From Umezawaea tangerina (GTDB lineage: Bacteria; Actinomycetota; Actinomycetes; Mycobacteriales; Pseudonocardiaceae): 64,000 nucleotides of DNA. The position numbers and the translations under genes are program-made. Each line of letters opens with the position of its first letter. The stretch's first letter is position 1. Of this stretch, positions 48,571 to 59,000 are shown one piece after another. The notes below the pieces were generated by a model, which worked only from the letters and a program-made list of their open reading frames with translations, was not told where the DNA came from and ran no database searches. The DNA is taken from positions 62,001-126,000 of the forward strand of contig NZ_PVTF01000008.1 of NCBI RefSeq assembly GCF_003002815.1. The letters are read 5' to 3'.

Positions 48571-49197
48571 TCAGGCGGGGAAGAGGGTGCCGACGAGCCG
48601 CAGGACGTTGGCGCGCAGCTCGGCGCCCGCCTGCTCCTGACCGGCCAGCTGGCGCAGCAGCGCCTGCTGGAACAGGCCGTCGACCATCGCGTACAGCGGC
48701 GCGGGCGGCACCGCGACCTCCCGGCCGACCAGCTCGGCGTAGCGGCTGACGATGCGCCAGATCATCCGCTCCAGCATCGCGTCGATCTCCAGCACGTCCT
48801 CGCGGAACGACGGCTCGAACAGCGCCTGCGAGCGCAGGTCGTACCAGAGGCGGTGCATCGTGGCGTCGTCGACGAGCGTGGCGATGAGGGCGTCGGTGAA
48901 GCCGTCGGCCAGCGTCTGCGGGGTCTCCGCGGTGGCGACGATCGTGTCGTAGCGCTGCGCGCACGCGGTCTTGTACTGCCGGACGCAGTACGTGATCAGC
49001 TCGACCTTGTCGCGGAAGTAGTAGTGCAGGACGCCGTGCGAGAACGCCGAGTTCTGCGCGATCTCCCGCAGGCTCGTGCGGGCGTAGCCGAGTTCGGACA
49101 GCGTTTGGAGCGCCGCACCCGCGAGCTCGCGGCGGCGCTCCTCGAACTTGTCGACCTGTCGCCGTGAGACGCGGTCGAGCTTCTCGGCAGTGGACAT
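48571..49197 (-). CDS. TetR-family transcriptional regulator
   Basis: This 208-residue repressor has helix-turn-helix RRRELAGAALQTLSELGYARTSLREIAQNSAFSHGVLHYYFRDKVELI at about 22-69 and a TetR_C ligand domain. The ATG is at 49197. It is divergent from the SDR gene at 49318. Two copies of TTGAC-AGTC/GGTT-GTCCAA lie between them, one covering the -35 of the SDR promoter, so it probably represses the SDR-DUF5938-synthetase operon and itself. Confidence 0.9.
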   Translation of the reverse strand: MSTAEKLDRVSRRQVDKFEERRRELAGAALQTLSELGYARTSLREIAQNSAFSHGVLHYYFRDKVELITYCVRQYKTACAQRYDTIVATAETPQTLADGFTDALIATLVDDATMHRLWYDLRSQALFEPSFREDVLEIDAMLERMIWRIVSRYAELVGREVAVPPAPLYAMVDGLFQQALLRQLAGQEQAGAELRANVLRLVGTLFPA

Positions 49198-49227
49198 CGC
49201 CGCTCAGAGTAGCTGATCGGGTGCATC

Positions 49228-49278
49228 TTGACGGTTGTCCAAGAAAAGCTTGACAGTCGTCCAAACCGTTCCTAGCGT
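49228..49278 (+). promoter_or_regulatory. Tandem operators and promoter of the SDR operon
   Basis: Two 15-bp near-identical sites, TTGACGGTTGTCCAA (49228-49242) and TTGACAGTCGTCCAA (49250-49264), are imperfect palindromes with TTG and CAA ends and lie 22 bp apart. The second contains the -35 TTGACA (49250-49255), followed after 17 bp by -10 TAGCGT (49273-49278). Binding there would block RNA polymerase. Confidence 0.75.
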
Positions 49279-49317
49279 GTGGTCCACATCACTGGCGATG
49301 GCGAAAGGCGGCATGGG

Positions 49318-50109
49318 ATGAGCCGAATGGATCTGTCCGGGAGGTGCGTCCTCGTCACCGGAGGCGCCCGCGGCCTCGGAGCGGGCATGGCGCAGGCGCT
49401 CACCGCCGCCGGAGCTCGGGTGATGATCGCCGACGTGCTCAAGGACGCGGGGGAGCAGACCGCGGCCGGGCTGGAGGGCGGCGGGTTCGTCGAGCTGGAC
49501 GTCACCGACGACGCCGCGTGGGAGAACGCGGTCGCGCACACCGTCGCCGAGTTCGGCGGGCTGGACGTCGTGGTCAACAACGCGGGCATCGAGGTCACGG
49601 CGCTGATCGTGGACGTCGACCCGGACGAGACGCGCAAGATGCTCGAGGTCAACATCCTCGGCACGATGCTGGGCCTCAAGCACGGCATGCGCGCCATGCG
49701 GCCCGGCGGAGCGGCGGGCAAGGGCGGCACGATCATCAACATCGCCTCGGTCGCGGCCACCATCGCGTTCCCCGCGATCGGCGGCTACTCGGCCACGAAG
49801 TCCGCGGTCGACCGGCTCACCCGCGTCGCGGCCGCCGAGTCCGGCAAGCTCGGCTACGGCGTGCGCGTCAACTGCGTGTACCCCGGCCTGGTCGCCACGG
49901 ACATGGGCATGAAGCTCGCCGTCGAGACCGCGGGCATCGGCCTGTTCGAGAGCCCCGAGGCCGCCGTGGGCGCGGTCGTCGAGCTGACGCCCTCCGGACG
50001 GCTGGGCGAGGTGTCCGACATGGCCGACGCGGTGGTGTTCCTCGCCTCCGACGCGTCGAGGTTCGTCAACGGCGCAGGCCTGCCGGTCGACGGCGGGATG
50101 GGGATGTGA
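49318..50109 (+). CDS. Short-chain dehydrogenase/reductase (SDR)
   Basis: This 263-residue SDR has cofactor motif VTGGARGLGAGMAQAL, VVNNAGIE, catalytic Ser region IINIASVAATIAF and the active YxxxK in GGYSATKSAVDRL, ending VNGAGLPVDGGMGM. It interconverts a ketone and an alcohol with NAD(P). The ATG at 49318 follows AAAGGCGG. It is separated by 1 bp from the DUF5938-like gene, so it forms a three-gene operon with it and the acyl-CoA synthetase. Confidence 0.92.
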   Translation: MSRMDLSGRCVLVTGGARGLGAGMAQALTAAGARVMIADVLKDAGEQTAAGLEGGGFVELDVTDDAAWENAVAHTVAEFGGLDVVVNNAGIEVTALIVDVDPDETRKMLEVNILGTMLGLKHGMRAMRPGGAAGKGGTIINIASVAATIAFPAIGGYSATKSAVDRLTRVAAAESGKLGYGVRVNCVYPGLVATDMGMKLAVETAGIGLFESPEAAVGAVVELTPSGRLGEVSDMADAVVFLASDASRFVNGAGLPVDGGMGM

Positions 50110-50110
50110 C

Positions 50111-51238
50111 ATGAGCTCCTCCACCAAGCCTGTCGTCGTCTACGGCGTGTCGGGTTACACCGGTCGGCTGATCTGCGAGTACCTCCGCGAGTACCACGTG
50201 CCGTTCATCGCCGCGGGCCGTGACGGCAAGAAGGTGCAGGAGGTCGTCGACCGCATCCCCGGCATCGAGACGGCGGACTACGAGGTCGTCGAGGTGAGCC
50301 ACGACGTCGATGCGCTCACCTCGTTGTTCTCCGGCGCGTCCGTCGTCTGCAACACCGTCGGCCCGTTCATCAAGCTCGGCCCGGAGGCCGTGGAGGCCAG
50401 CCTCGCGGCGGGCTGCCACTACCTCGACACGACCGGCGAGCAGGACTGGGCGCTGGCGGCGAAGGAGAAGTGGGGCCAGGCGTTCGCCGACGCGGGGCTC
50501 CTGCTCTCGCCGGGTGTCGCGCAGATGTACACCACCGGCGAGATCGCCGCCAACATCGCGCTGGAGACCGTGCCCGGCCTGGACACGCTGGACATGCTGG
50601 TGCTGTGGAAGGGCTTCCCGACCTACGCCTCCACCCAGACGATCTTCACCATCCTCAAGGCCGACTGGTTCCACCTGCAGAACAACCAGTACGTGGCCTG
50701 GGACCACCGGGCGACCCGCGAGTGCGTCGTCCCCGGCCAGCACGGCACCGCGCTGACCGTCCCGTGGGGCGGCACGCTGCACCCGGTGTGGTTCAAGGAC
50801 GACCCGCGCGTGGCGACGTGCCTGGTCACCGGCGGTGTCATGGACCGCGCGGTGATGGACGGCGTCGTCGCCACCACCGGCATGTTCGAGGAGCAGATCC
50901 GGCCGCTGGACCCGGAGGCGCAGGAGGCCGCGCTGTCCGACATCGCCGCCGGGCTCCAGGCCGACATGCCGCCCAGGGAGAACCCGCGCGTCAACACCTC
51001 CATCGACTCGGTGCACGCCACCGGGCCGCTGGGGCGGGTGCACGTGGCCATCCACGGCAACTCCAACTACAAGCAGACCGGTCTGCTCCAGGCGTTCGCC
51101 GCGTACTCGCTGCTCCAGCAGGCGCCGCGGCGCACCGGGTTCGCGTCGGCGTGCCAGGCGTTCGGCCACCGCGAGCTGCTCGGCGTGCTGCGCAACTTCG
51201 GCCTGGTCCTCAACCCCGTCGTGGAAGCGCACACCTGA
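50111..51238 (+). CDS. DUF5938 / saccharopine-dehydrogenase-like NAD(P)-binding protein
   Basis: This 375-residue protein begins with a Rossmann motif VVVYGVSGYTGRLICEYL and shares the saccharopine-dehydrogenase-like N-terminal fold (VVCNTVGPFIKLGPEAVEASLAAGCHYLDTTGEQDW). The following part matches what I know of the DUF5938 family, seen beside acyl-CoA synthetases in actinobacteria. No reaction has been assigned that I can name. It is tightly spaced with both neighbours (1 bp each), so it belongs to the same pathway. Confidence 0.8.
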   Translation: MSSSTKPVVVYGVSGYTGRLICEYLREYHVPFIAAGRDGKKVQEVVDRIPGIETADYEVVEVSHDVDALTSLFSGASVVCNTVGPFIKLGPEAVEASLAAGCHYLDTTGEQDWALAAKEKWGQAFADAGLLLSPGVAQMYTTGEIAANIALETVPGLDTLDMLVLWKGFPTYASTQTIFTILKADWFHLQNNQYVAWDHRATRECVVPGQHGTALTVPWGGTLHPVWFKDDPRVATCLVTGGVMDRAVMDGVVATTGMFEEQIRPLDPEAQEAALSDIAAGLQADMPPRENPRVNTSIDSVHATGPLGRVHVAIHGNSNYKQTGLLQAFAAYSLLQQAPRRTGFASACQAFGHRELLGVLRNFGLVLNPVVEAHT

Positions 51239-51239
51239 C

Positions 51240-52748
51240 ATGTCCCTGACGGCCTACCTGGACAAGGGGGCGTCGCTCGGTCGTGACGCCCCCTGCCTGA
51301 CGATGGACGGCGTGTCGCTCTCCTACGGCGACGTGCAGGACCTGTCGCACTCGGTCGCCCGCGCGCTGGCCCGCGCGGGCGTCCGGGCGGGCGACAAGGT
51401 GGGGATCCTGTCGGGCAACGACCCGAAAGCGTTCGCGTGCGTCTTCGGCGTCGCGCGCCGCGGGGCCGTGTGGTGCCCGATCAACCCGCGCAACGCGGCG
51501 GGGGAGAACCGGGAGCTGCTGGAGCTGTTCGACTGCGTCGCCCTCCTGCACGCCCCCGCCTACGCCGACCTCGTCGCCGAGATCGCCCCCACCCTGCCCC
51601 TGCTCACCACGGTGGTCCCGCTCGACGACCTGGACGCCTGGCTCACCGGCGACCCCGTCGACTACGACCCCTCACCGCCCGACGACACCGTCATGATCGT
51701 CGGTACCGGCGGCACCACCGGCAGGCCGAAGGGCGTGCAGCTGACCGACCGCAACCTCGAGACCATGACCGCCCTCACCCTCATGGCCTACCCGTTCGAC
51801 CCGCGCCCGGTCTACCTCGCCATGGCCCCGCTCACCCACGCCGCGGGCGTGCTCTGCTTCCCGGTCATGGCCATGGGCGGCGAGGTCGTCGTCATGCCCG
51901 CCCCCGACCTCGGCTCGTTCCTCGACCTCGTCGAGCGGCACCGCGTCACCCACACGTTCCTGCCGCCGACCCTCGTCTACATGCTGCTGGCCCACGAACG
52001 ACTGTCCACAACGGACCTGACGTCGCTGCGCTGCTTCTGGTACGGCGCCGCCCCCATGTCCCCGGCCAGGCTCGAACAGGCCCTCACCGCCATCGGCCCC
52101 GTCATGGCCCAGCTCTTCGGCCAGTCCGAAGCCCCCATGATGGTCTCCATGCTCGCCCCGGCCGACCACTTCCTCCCCGACGGCACCATCGCCCACACCC
52201 GCCTCGCCTCGGCGGGCCGCCCCGGCCCCCTCGTCACCGTCGCGATCATGGACGACGAGGGCACCCTGCTCCCCACCGGCTCCCGCGGCGAGATCGTCGT
52301 CCGCGGCTCCCTGGTCATGCGCGGCTACTACAAGAACGCGGCGGCCACCGAGGAAGCCTCCAGGTTCGGCTGGCACCACACCGGCGACATCGGCTACCTC
52401 GACGACGACGGCTACCTCTACGTGGTCGACCGCGCCAAGGACATGATCATCACCGGCGGCTTCAACGTCTACTCCGCCGAGGTGGAACAGGCCCTCATGG
52501 CCCACCCCTCCGTACGCGACTGCGGCGTGGTCGGCCTCCCCGACGAGAAGTGGGGCGAACGCGTAGTAGCGGTGGTCCAACCCCACCCCGACACCACCGC
52601 CGACCCCGAAGAGCTCGCGGCCTTCGTCAAACAACGCATCGGCAGCGTCAAGACCCCCAAGCAAATCCACATCTGGCCCGACCTCCCCCGCTCGACCGTG
52701 GGGAAGGTCCTCAAAACCGCCATCAAATCGACACTCCGGTCCGGCTGA
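51240..52748 (+). CDS. Acyl-CoA synthetase / AMP-dependent ligase
   Basis: This 502-residue ANL-superfamily enzyme has phosphate-binding loop [13 protein letters not shown], A5-type [12 protein letters not shown], A7/A8 core [34 protein letters not shown]-like sequence ([12 protein letters not shown] ... [11 protein letters not shown]) and the C-terminal catalytic lysine in [10 protein letters not shown]. It activates a carboxylic acid to its CoA thioester. It starts 1 bp after the DUF5938 stop and is followed by a strong hairpin, so it closes the operon. Confidence 0.93.
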   Translation: [502 protein letters not shown]

Positions 52749-52774
52749 TCCCCCTCACCGGACCCCACCACCGC

Positions 52775-52814
52775 GTCGCCGACCGGTCCACCCCCACCCG
52801 GACCGGTCGGCGAC
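52775..52814 (+). terminator. Hairpin terminator of the SDR-synthetase operon
   Basis: Perfect 15-bp arms GTCGCCGACCGGTCC (52775-52789) and its complement (52800-52814) enclose a C-rich 10-nt loop, 26 bp after the synthetase stop. No T tract follows. Confidence 0.68.
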
Positions 52815-52938
52815 CGGGCCCCACGCGAACACCGGCGGTTTCGTGCGGGCACGACACGGGCTGCTGCCGCGCTGCCGGACGACCTCGATCTGCTCGACCC
52901 CACCACCCGCGGGGCTCGGGGCCGCTGACTCCGGCCTC

Positions 52939-53690
52939 TCAGGTGCCCGAGGTGAAGAACCGGCGCAGGTGCTCGGCGATGACCGCGGGGTTGCCGCCTT
53001 GGGTCTGAGGGCCGCCGTGGTTGACGCCGGGGACGTCGACGCGAGTCGCCCGCGGCAGCACGTCCTCCAAGGCGTCCAGGGTTCCGGTGAACAGCTCCGG
53101 GGCGCCCACGCCGCACAGCAGCAGGACCTCGGCGGTCACGTTCCGGTAGTCGGCGATGGTGCCCTCACTGGCTTCCACCACGGCCAACTCCTGTTCCCAC
53201 GCCACGATCAAGTCGCTTAGCGGGACGTCGTCACCCTTGGCCAGGTGGGCATCGGCCCACAGCAACGCCCGGTTGACGGCCGGCCGCGTCATGATCCTCC
53301 CCATCAGGCGGTACGGCGCTGAAACGGCTCGTGCCCGCGGGTCCGAGCCCTGCGCGTCCCTGGCGAGGCTTGCCATGGCTCCGCCGACGTCCCCGTCGGC
53401 GAGCAGGCGTCGCCCCCGGCTGATCACCGCTGTGAACTCCTCCAGGCCCGGTTGGCCGACGAACAGGACCGGCTCGAACACGGCGACCTTGCTGATCGCG
53501 GGTGTCGACATGGCGCCGTGCAGCGCGAACAACCCGCCGTCGGCGACCCCGAAGACGTACCGCGCGCCGGTGGCCGTGACGATCGCGTCGAGCCGCGGCC
53601 ACGTCGGTCGGGGAGGTGAACGGTGAACTGGTCGGCCAACGCGGCGCCCAGTTCCATGTAGTGCTGCGAGGACAGGGCGCTGCCATCGTT
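52939..53690 (-). pseudogene. Frameshifted alpha/beta hydrolase
   Basis: The N-terminal part (GSALSSQHYMELGAALADQF, then VHLPDRRGRG) reads in one frame from about 53690 to 53595. The rest (DAIVTATGARYVFGVADGG ... HGGPQTQGGNPAVIAEHL) reads in another down to the stop at 52939. At the switch, about 20 residues expected before the lid region are missing, so a deletion caused the frameshift. The oxyanion-hole and start-codon region upstream is also gone. The C-terminal histidine region (VDVPGVNHGGP) remains. It is not functional as it stands. Confidence 0.7.
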
Positions 53691-54227
53691 TCGACCTGCT
53701 CGCGGCTGAGCGCGGTGACGCTGCCGTCGGGGAGTCCGAGGATGCGGTCGACGGCCAGGGCGTGAAGCCTGAACCTCGTGGCGAGAACGTCGATCGCGTG
53801 CTCTCGGGCCGACTCGTCGGCGGCGTCGACCAGCTGCAACAGGGTCACCTTGATGCGCGCGGCCAGAGCGTGGACCATGTCGGCGACGCCCTCGGGGTCG
53901 AACGTGTCGAACGCCCCCTGCGCCACACCCTCGGAGATCAACCGCGTGAGCACCGGCCGAAGCAGGCCCTCTTCGAGTGTGACGATTCGTTCGTACAGGT
54001 GGGCGTTCTCAGGCCTCAACAGCGATACCGCGGCGGCCAGCCGCTCGGGCGTTCCTGTCGCCATCTTGACGTCGAAACCGGCTTGCAGCAGTGCGTTCAA
54101 CCGATCCAGCGCGTCACCCCGGCATCGGGTCGCGGCGGCTTCCACGGCGGCGAACTGGTCGCGCGCACTGCGGTCGGCCAGAGCGGCTATCAGCGCGTCC
54201 TTCGACGGGAACCAATCGTCGGGGCGT
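53687..54227 (-). pseudogene. N-terminally truncated TetR-family regulator
   Basis: About 180 residues of a TetR protein remain: the end of the helix-turn-helix (DDWFPSKDALIAALADRSARDQF), then a ligand domain (ERIVTLEEGLLRPVLTRLISEGVAQGAF ... FRLHALAVDRILGLPDGSV). A stop codon lies in frame just upstream at 54228-54230, and the DNA-binding helices before it are missing. At its 3' end the normal stop is lost and the frame runs into hydrolase DNA near 53690, so one deletion joined the two genes. The region 54228-54349 shows nothing else. Confidence 0.65.
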
Positions 54228-54349
54228 CAACGGGATGGCGTCCACGGTCAAGACCGGGATGTCCTGACGTGACCTGCCGGAACGGCACGTGCCGTGGAGG
54301 ACGGCCTGTGCCGGTTCCGGCGGTGGTCGTGCGACGACACCCCACCGCG

Positions 54350-56092
54350 TCAGGAGTGCTGAGCCCCCACAGCCTCCAACCACCCCCGCCTCGACACCCC
54401 CCTCCTGAACTCCCGCACGTGCACCCCCGCCCTCAACCACGCCACCGGGAACGCATCCCCCGCATCCCTGACCACCCTCCCGAACACATCCCTCTCCCGA
54501 TCCCTCGACGTCCCCGCCAAATCCGCCAGTAGACCCGCCGTCGTCACCAACCCCATCCGCCCCAGAGCCGTCACGTCCCGAGAAGCCGACGACACCGCCG
54601 CCACAGCCCTCCCGCCCAACGCCACCCGGTGCACCACGTTCTCCAGCGGCCTCAACGGCTCCGGTACCCCATCGTCCCCTTCGGACCGAGGCGGCAACTC
54701 CCGAAGTCCGTCACTCACGTGCGACCGCTGAACCTGGTCCAACGCCAGGTCCACGTGGTGACGCAGCTCGGACGGCAACGCCAACTCGGCGCTGGACACC
54801 GCCAGGGCCGACACGACCCCCGGCCGGTCCGGTACCAACCGCCCGACCACCCGAAGACCAAGCCCGGCGGCTCCGGCCAACACCCTCAGGTTCTCCCGAA
54901 CCCGCTGGTCCCCGACAAGATCCACGTGCGCCTCACCCAGGGACAGCCGCAACGCCGCACCGGCCGCCCCGACCACCGTTCCCTCCAGGAACAGCAGATC
55001 CTCCCCGGCAGGCCGATGCCCCACGGGCCGCGTGTCCGCGTGGAACGCCCGCGCCACCTGCTCGGCCAACGGCTGCTCCCACAAGCCCGCCAACGGCGCC
55101 GCGTCCCACCCCGCGCCGGAGGCGGCGACCGCCCGCACGGCCTTCCCCGCCCCGAGCCGCCGATCCGGTGATCCGGTCCCGCCCGACAACAACATGCCCG
55201 CCCGCCCCAGCTCCCGCTGGGTCAGCCCGGACTCGCCGATGGCCACCGCACCTCCCGCGGCCGCCGTCACCCGCTCGGCTCCACCGGGCATGATCGCCGG
55301 CACCGTCCACAACAGACCGGTCTCGTCCACGAGGTGCGTCACCACCCCGCTGTACCCGGACGACGCCACCACGACCTCGGTGCACAACCCGTACAACCGC
55401 AACGCCCCGACGGGGGAGTACTCCCGCCGAGCCGTCCCGCGCAGCTCGGCCGAGACCGTGCCGCCACGCAGGTCGTGGCACAGCAGCATCAGGTCGACCA
55501 GCTCACCCGTCAGAACCTCGCGGTCGAACGAGGAGTCCCCGGCCCGCGCCGCCGCCAACGCCGCGGCGATCCTCAGCCCACCAGCGGAAGCGCGGTGCAA
55601 CCCCGCCACCCTGGCCACGTGCACCGCCCGCAGCAGTTCGGCCCGCACCACCGCCCCGCTACCGGCGGCCCCGGACCGGAGCACCGTCGCACACGCCTCC
55701 CACAACGCCCCCGCCGCTGCCCGCTCGTCCTCGCGCGCCTCGGCGACCTCGACCGGCTCCTCCGCGACCGCCTCCACGACCTCGGAAGCGGCCGCGGCGG
55801 GGGCGACCACGTCGGCGACCTCGGCCGCCGCGACAGCCACCCCGCGGTGCAGGCACCTGGGCGCCAGCAGGCAACTGCACACCAGGTCCTCGGCGGCGGC
55901 GAGCACCCCGCCGCTCAACGTCCACGTCAGCGACGTGTCGGCGTCGAGCTCCGCCCGAGCCGTGTCGCCGTCGACGACGACGTCCCACGTCCCCGCCCGG
56001 TCCAACGACGCGTCGACCCGCTTGCGCAGCCGCGGCGGGAGGTCGTCGAGCACGTCGGCCAGGACCGCGGGCGCCACCGGTGGCGGGGTCAT
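54350..56092 (-). CDS. SWIM zinc-finger domain protein (YehQ-like)
   Basis: This 580-residue protein has a SWIM zinc-finger near the N-terminus: Cys72, Cys74, Cys80 and His82 in VCSCLLAPRCLHRG (CxCxnCxH). An Ala/Val/Glu-rich linker (about 85-125) is followed by a long mixed region with no further recognised domain. Its start overlaps the VWA gene by ATGA. Together with the VWA and MoxR genes it matches the order of E. coli yehL-yehM-yehP-yehQ, where YehQ is the SWIM protein. SWIM domains bind DNA or proteins. Its role in this system is not known. Confidence 0.8.
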   Translation of the reverse strand: MTPPPVAPAVLADVLDDLPPRLRKRVDASLDRAGTWDVVVDGDTARAELDADTSLTWTLSGGVLAAAEDLVCSCLLAPRCLHRGVAVAAAEVADVVAPAAAASEVVEAVAEEPVEVAEAREDERAAAGALWEACATVLRSGAAGSGAVVRAELLRAVHVARVAGLHRASAGGLRIAAALAAARAGDSSFDREVLTGELVDLMLLCHDLRGGTVSAELRGTARREYSPVGALRLYGLCTEVVVASSGYSGVVTHLVDETGLLWTVPAIMPGGAERVTAAAGGAVAIGESGLTQRELGRAGMLLSGGTGSPDRRLGAGKAVRAVAASGAGWDAAPLAGLWEQPLAEQVARAFHADTRPVGHRPAGEDLLFLEGTVVGAAGAALRLSLGEAHVDLVGDQRVRENLRVLAGAAGLGLRVVGRLVPDRPGVVSALAVSSAELALPSELRHHVDLALDQVQRSHVSDGLRELPPRSEGDDGVPEPLRPLENVVHRVALGGRAVAAVSSASRDVTALGRMGLVTTAGLLADLAGTSRDRERDVFGRVVRDAGDAFPVAWLRAGVHVREFRRGVSRRGWLEAVGAQHS

Positions 56093-59000
56093 CCGCGCAC
56101 CTTCTCCCCGACCCAGCGCGCGAGCGCTTGCGGGCTGAGCGCGGCCACCGGCATCCCGGCCGCCACCAGCGCTCCCGCCACCGACGTGGAGTACCGCGCG
56201 ACCCCGCTGTCGTCGAGGCTCGCGCACCCCAGCACCGTCACGCCGGACGTCACGAGCTCCCGGACCTGCCCGACGAGGGCGCCCACCGGGCCGCCCTCCT
56301 CGAAGTCGCTCACCAACACCACCATCGTCCTCTCCGGCACGGTCACCATCGAGCGGGCGTGCCGCAGCGCGCCCGCGATGTGCGTGCCGCCTCCGACCCG
56401 CACCTCCAGCAGCAGCGACAGCGGGTCCGCCACCCGGTCGGTCAAGTCGACGACCTCGGTGGAGAACGCCAGGAAGTGCGTCGACAGCGACGGCACCCCG
56501 GCGAACACCGCGGCGGTGAGCGCGGACCACACCGTGGACGCCTCCATCGAGCCCGACACGTCCACCACGAGCACCAGCCGCCAGTCCATGGACTTGCGGC
56601 CGCGGGTGCGGAACACCGGCCGCTCCGGCACCACCAGCACCCGGCCGTTCGCGTCCCGGCGCGCGGTCGCGAGGTTCGCCCGCAACGTGCGGGGCAGGTC
56701 GAGCTTCCCGCCGGGCCGACGGGTGGGCACCGGCAGCTGCATCCCGGTCAGCGCGGGCCGGACCCGCGTGGCCAGCTGCGCCGTCAGCTCGCGCACCAGC
56801 CGGGCGACCAGCGGTCGCAGCCGGGCCAGCGACGACTCCGACAGACCGCCCGCCAACGACAGGACGTTGCGCAGCAGCTCCACCGACGGCCGCACCGAGC
56901 CGGGGTCGATCTCGAGCGCGGCCTCCAGGCGCCCGCCCTCGGCGGCGGCCGCCAGGACCTCTTCGCGGACGTGGTCGCCGAACAGCTCCCGCAGCTCGTC
57001 CGACCACTCGCGCACGTCGGGGAACGGGGAGGACCGGTCGGCGCCGAGGTCGCCGCGCTCGGCGCCCTCGCCGCGGTCGCGCCCGTACAGCTCGTCCAGC
57101 GCGGCGGCGTACCGACCGGCCCCCGCGGGGCGTTCACCCCGTGCTCCGAGCACCAGCCGCCAGCGGATCGCGGCGGGAAGCTCGTTCCCCACCACGGGTT
57201 TCGCGTCCGCGGTGGACTCGGGTTCGGCGGTCGGAGCAGGTGCCTCGTAGGCGGGGCGGTCCAGGCCGTGGGCGCGCAGCGCTTCCGCGGCCGCGTGCTC
57301 CGCGTCCAGCCAGACCGCGAGCAGCTCGGGGTCGGGCAGGTGGGCGCCGTCGACCCGGTCGCCCGTGCGCTGCTCGACCACCGCGAGCACCCGTGCCCGC
57401 GCCGCCGGGCCGACGGAGGTGAACGCGCCGCGCAGCGCGGGAAGGCGGTCGAGGAAAGCCCGGTCGGCCAGCTCCTCCACCCGGTCCAGCAGCGGCGACA
57501 GCGCCTCCGGCGTCTCCAGCAGCGGGGCCGCGGCGGCCAGCACGCCGGTGAGGCCGCGGCGCAGCACGTCCCGTCGTTCGGGGGTGGTGGCGCTGTCGAG
57601 CCAGGACGCGACCCGTTCGCCCAGCGCGGCGGGCGGGGTGAGGCCGAGCAGGACCTGGGCGGCACCCGCCGCACCGGCGATCAACGGCGCGGCGGTGTCG
57701 CCCAGCCGCCGCAGGGTCGCGGTCAGCCGCAGCCCGGTGCCGTGCTTGTCGTGGCGCTGCCCCAGTTCCACCAGCGCGTGCGCGTCGGCCGGGTCCTCCG
57801 ACCCGGCCAGGCCGTCGAGCTGGGCCACGGCCGCGGTGTCCAGGTCCGGTGCCAGCCGCGGGTGCGCGTCCAGGACGTCACCGGGGGTGCCGGGCAGGTG
57901 TCCGGCCTTCAGCCGGTCGAGCAGGTCGAGGCAGGCCAGCAGCTCCGGCAGCGTCGCGGCCGAGGGCAGGACGGTCGCGGCGTCCGACAGCACGTCGCCC
58001 ACGAGGTCCGGCAGGCCGCACGCGGCGGCGTCGGTCAGGTCGGCCAGCACGTCGCCGGGGGTCTGACCGCCCTTCAGCTCGCGGTCGGCGCGGCGGGCGC
58101 GCAGGCGGCCCGAGGCGGCCAGCGGCAGGGTCGAGCCCCACAGCCCGGCGACCGGCAGGGTGGCCGCGGTCGACGGGGTCCACGTCGCGGTCCAGCGGGT
58201 GGTGAGCGCGTCCCCACCGCCGACGCCGGTCGTGGCGGTCGGCTCGGCGTAGGTGACGCCCAGGACGGACAGCCTGCGCAGCGCGACCTCGCGGCGCGCG
58301 TCCAGCGCGGAGCGCAACGGGTCCAGCCGCAGCACCGCCGGTTCACGGGTGCCGGGACCGGGCAGGCGGAGCTCCGCCAGCTGCGCCTCCACCGCGGGCG
58401 CCAGCCCGGAGCGGGGTGTGCCGGGTGCCAGCAGCCCGGTGCGGTGGCCGACCAGCACATCACCCGCGGCACGGGCCACGACCCGGCCCCGTCCCAGCGG
58501 TTCGGCGTGGGTCAGCACGGTCTGCACCGCCTCGACGACCTCGCTGCGGCCGGGCGCGGGCAGCCCGCGCAGCCGGGCCAGGTCGACCGCCAGCCGCAAC
58601 GCCTCCCGCGCCTCACCGGGACCGGCCGGATGCCCCAGTTCCCGCACCCGCACGCAGATCCGCACGATCACCGACGCGGCGGCGGCCTCCACGGCGACCG
58701 GGTCGCCCGCCGCCTCCAGCACCGCCTGCTGCCACTCCGGGTCGCGGATGCCCGCCGGGTAGCCGGACCGCTCGTCCAGCAGCGAGAACCCGTACGGCAC
58801 CAACGAGGTCACCGCCTCCGGCCCGCTCGGCTCCGCCTCCACCGCGTCCCCTTCGGGGCCGCGCAGCAGGGCGGCGGCGTGGAACGAGCCGACCACCGCC
58901 GCGCAGCGCCGACCACCCACGAGCGACACCGCCCGCCGCATCCACGCCTCACGCCGCAGGTCGAACCCGTCGACCCCGGTGCCGTCCGCCCCCGCGGCGT

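Noticed and set aside
54350-57007. Extending the SWIM protein to an 885-codon frame
   Set aside because: Upstream of 56092 the frame is a shadow of the VWA gene (Arg/Gly/Val-rich), and the ATGA overlap marks the real start.
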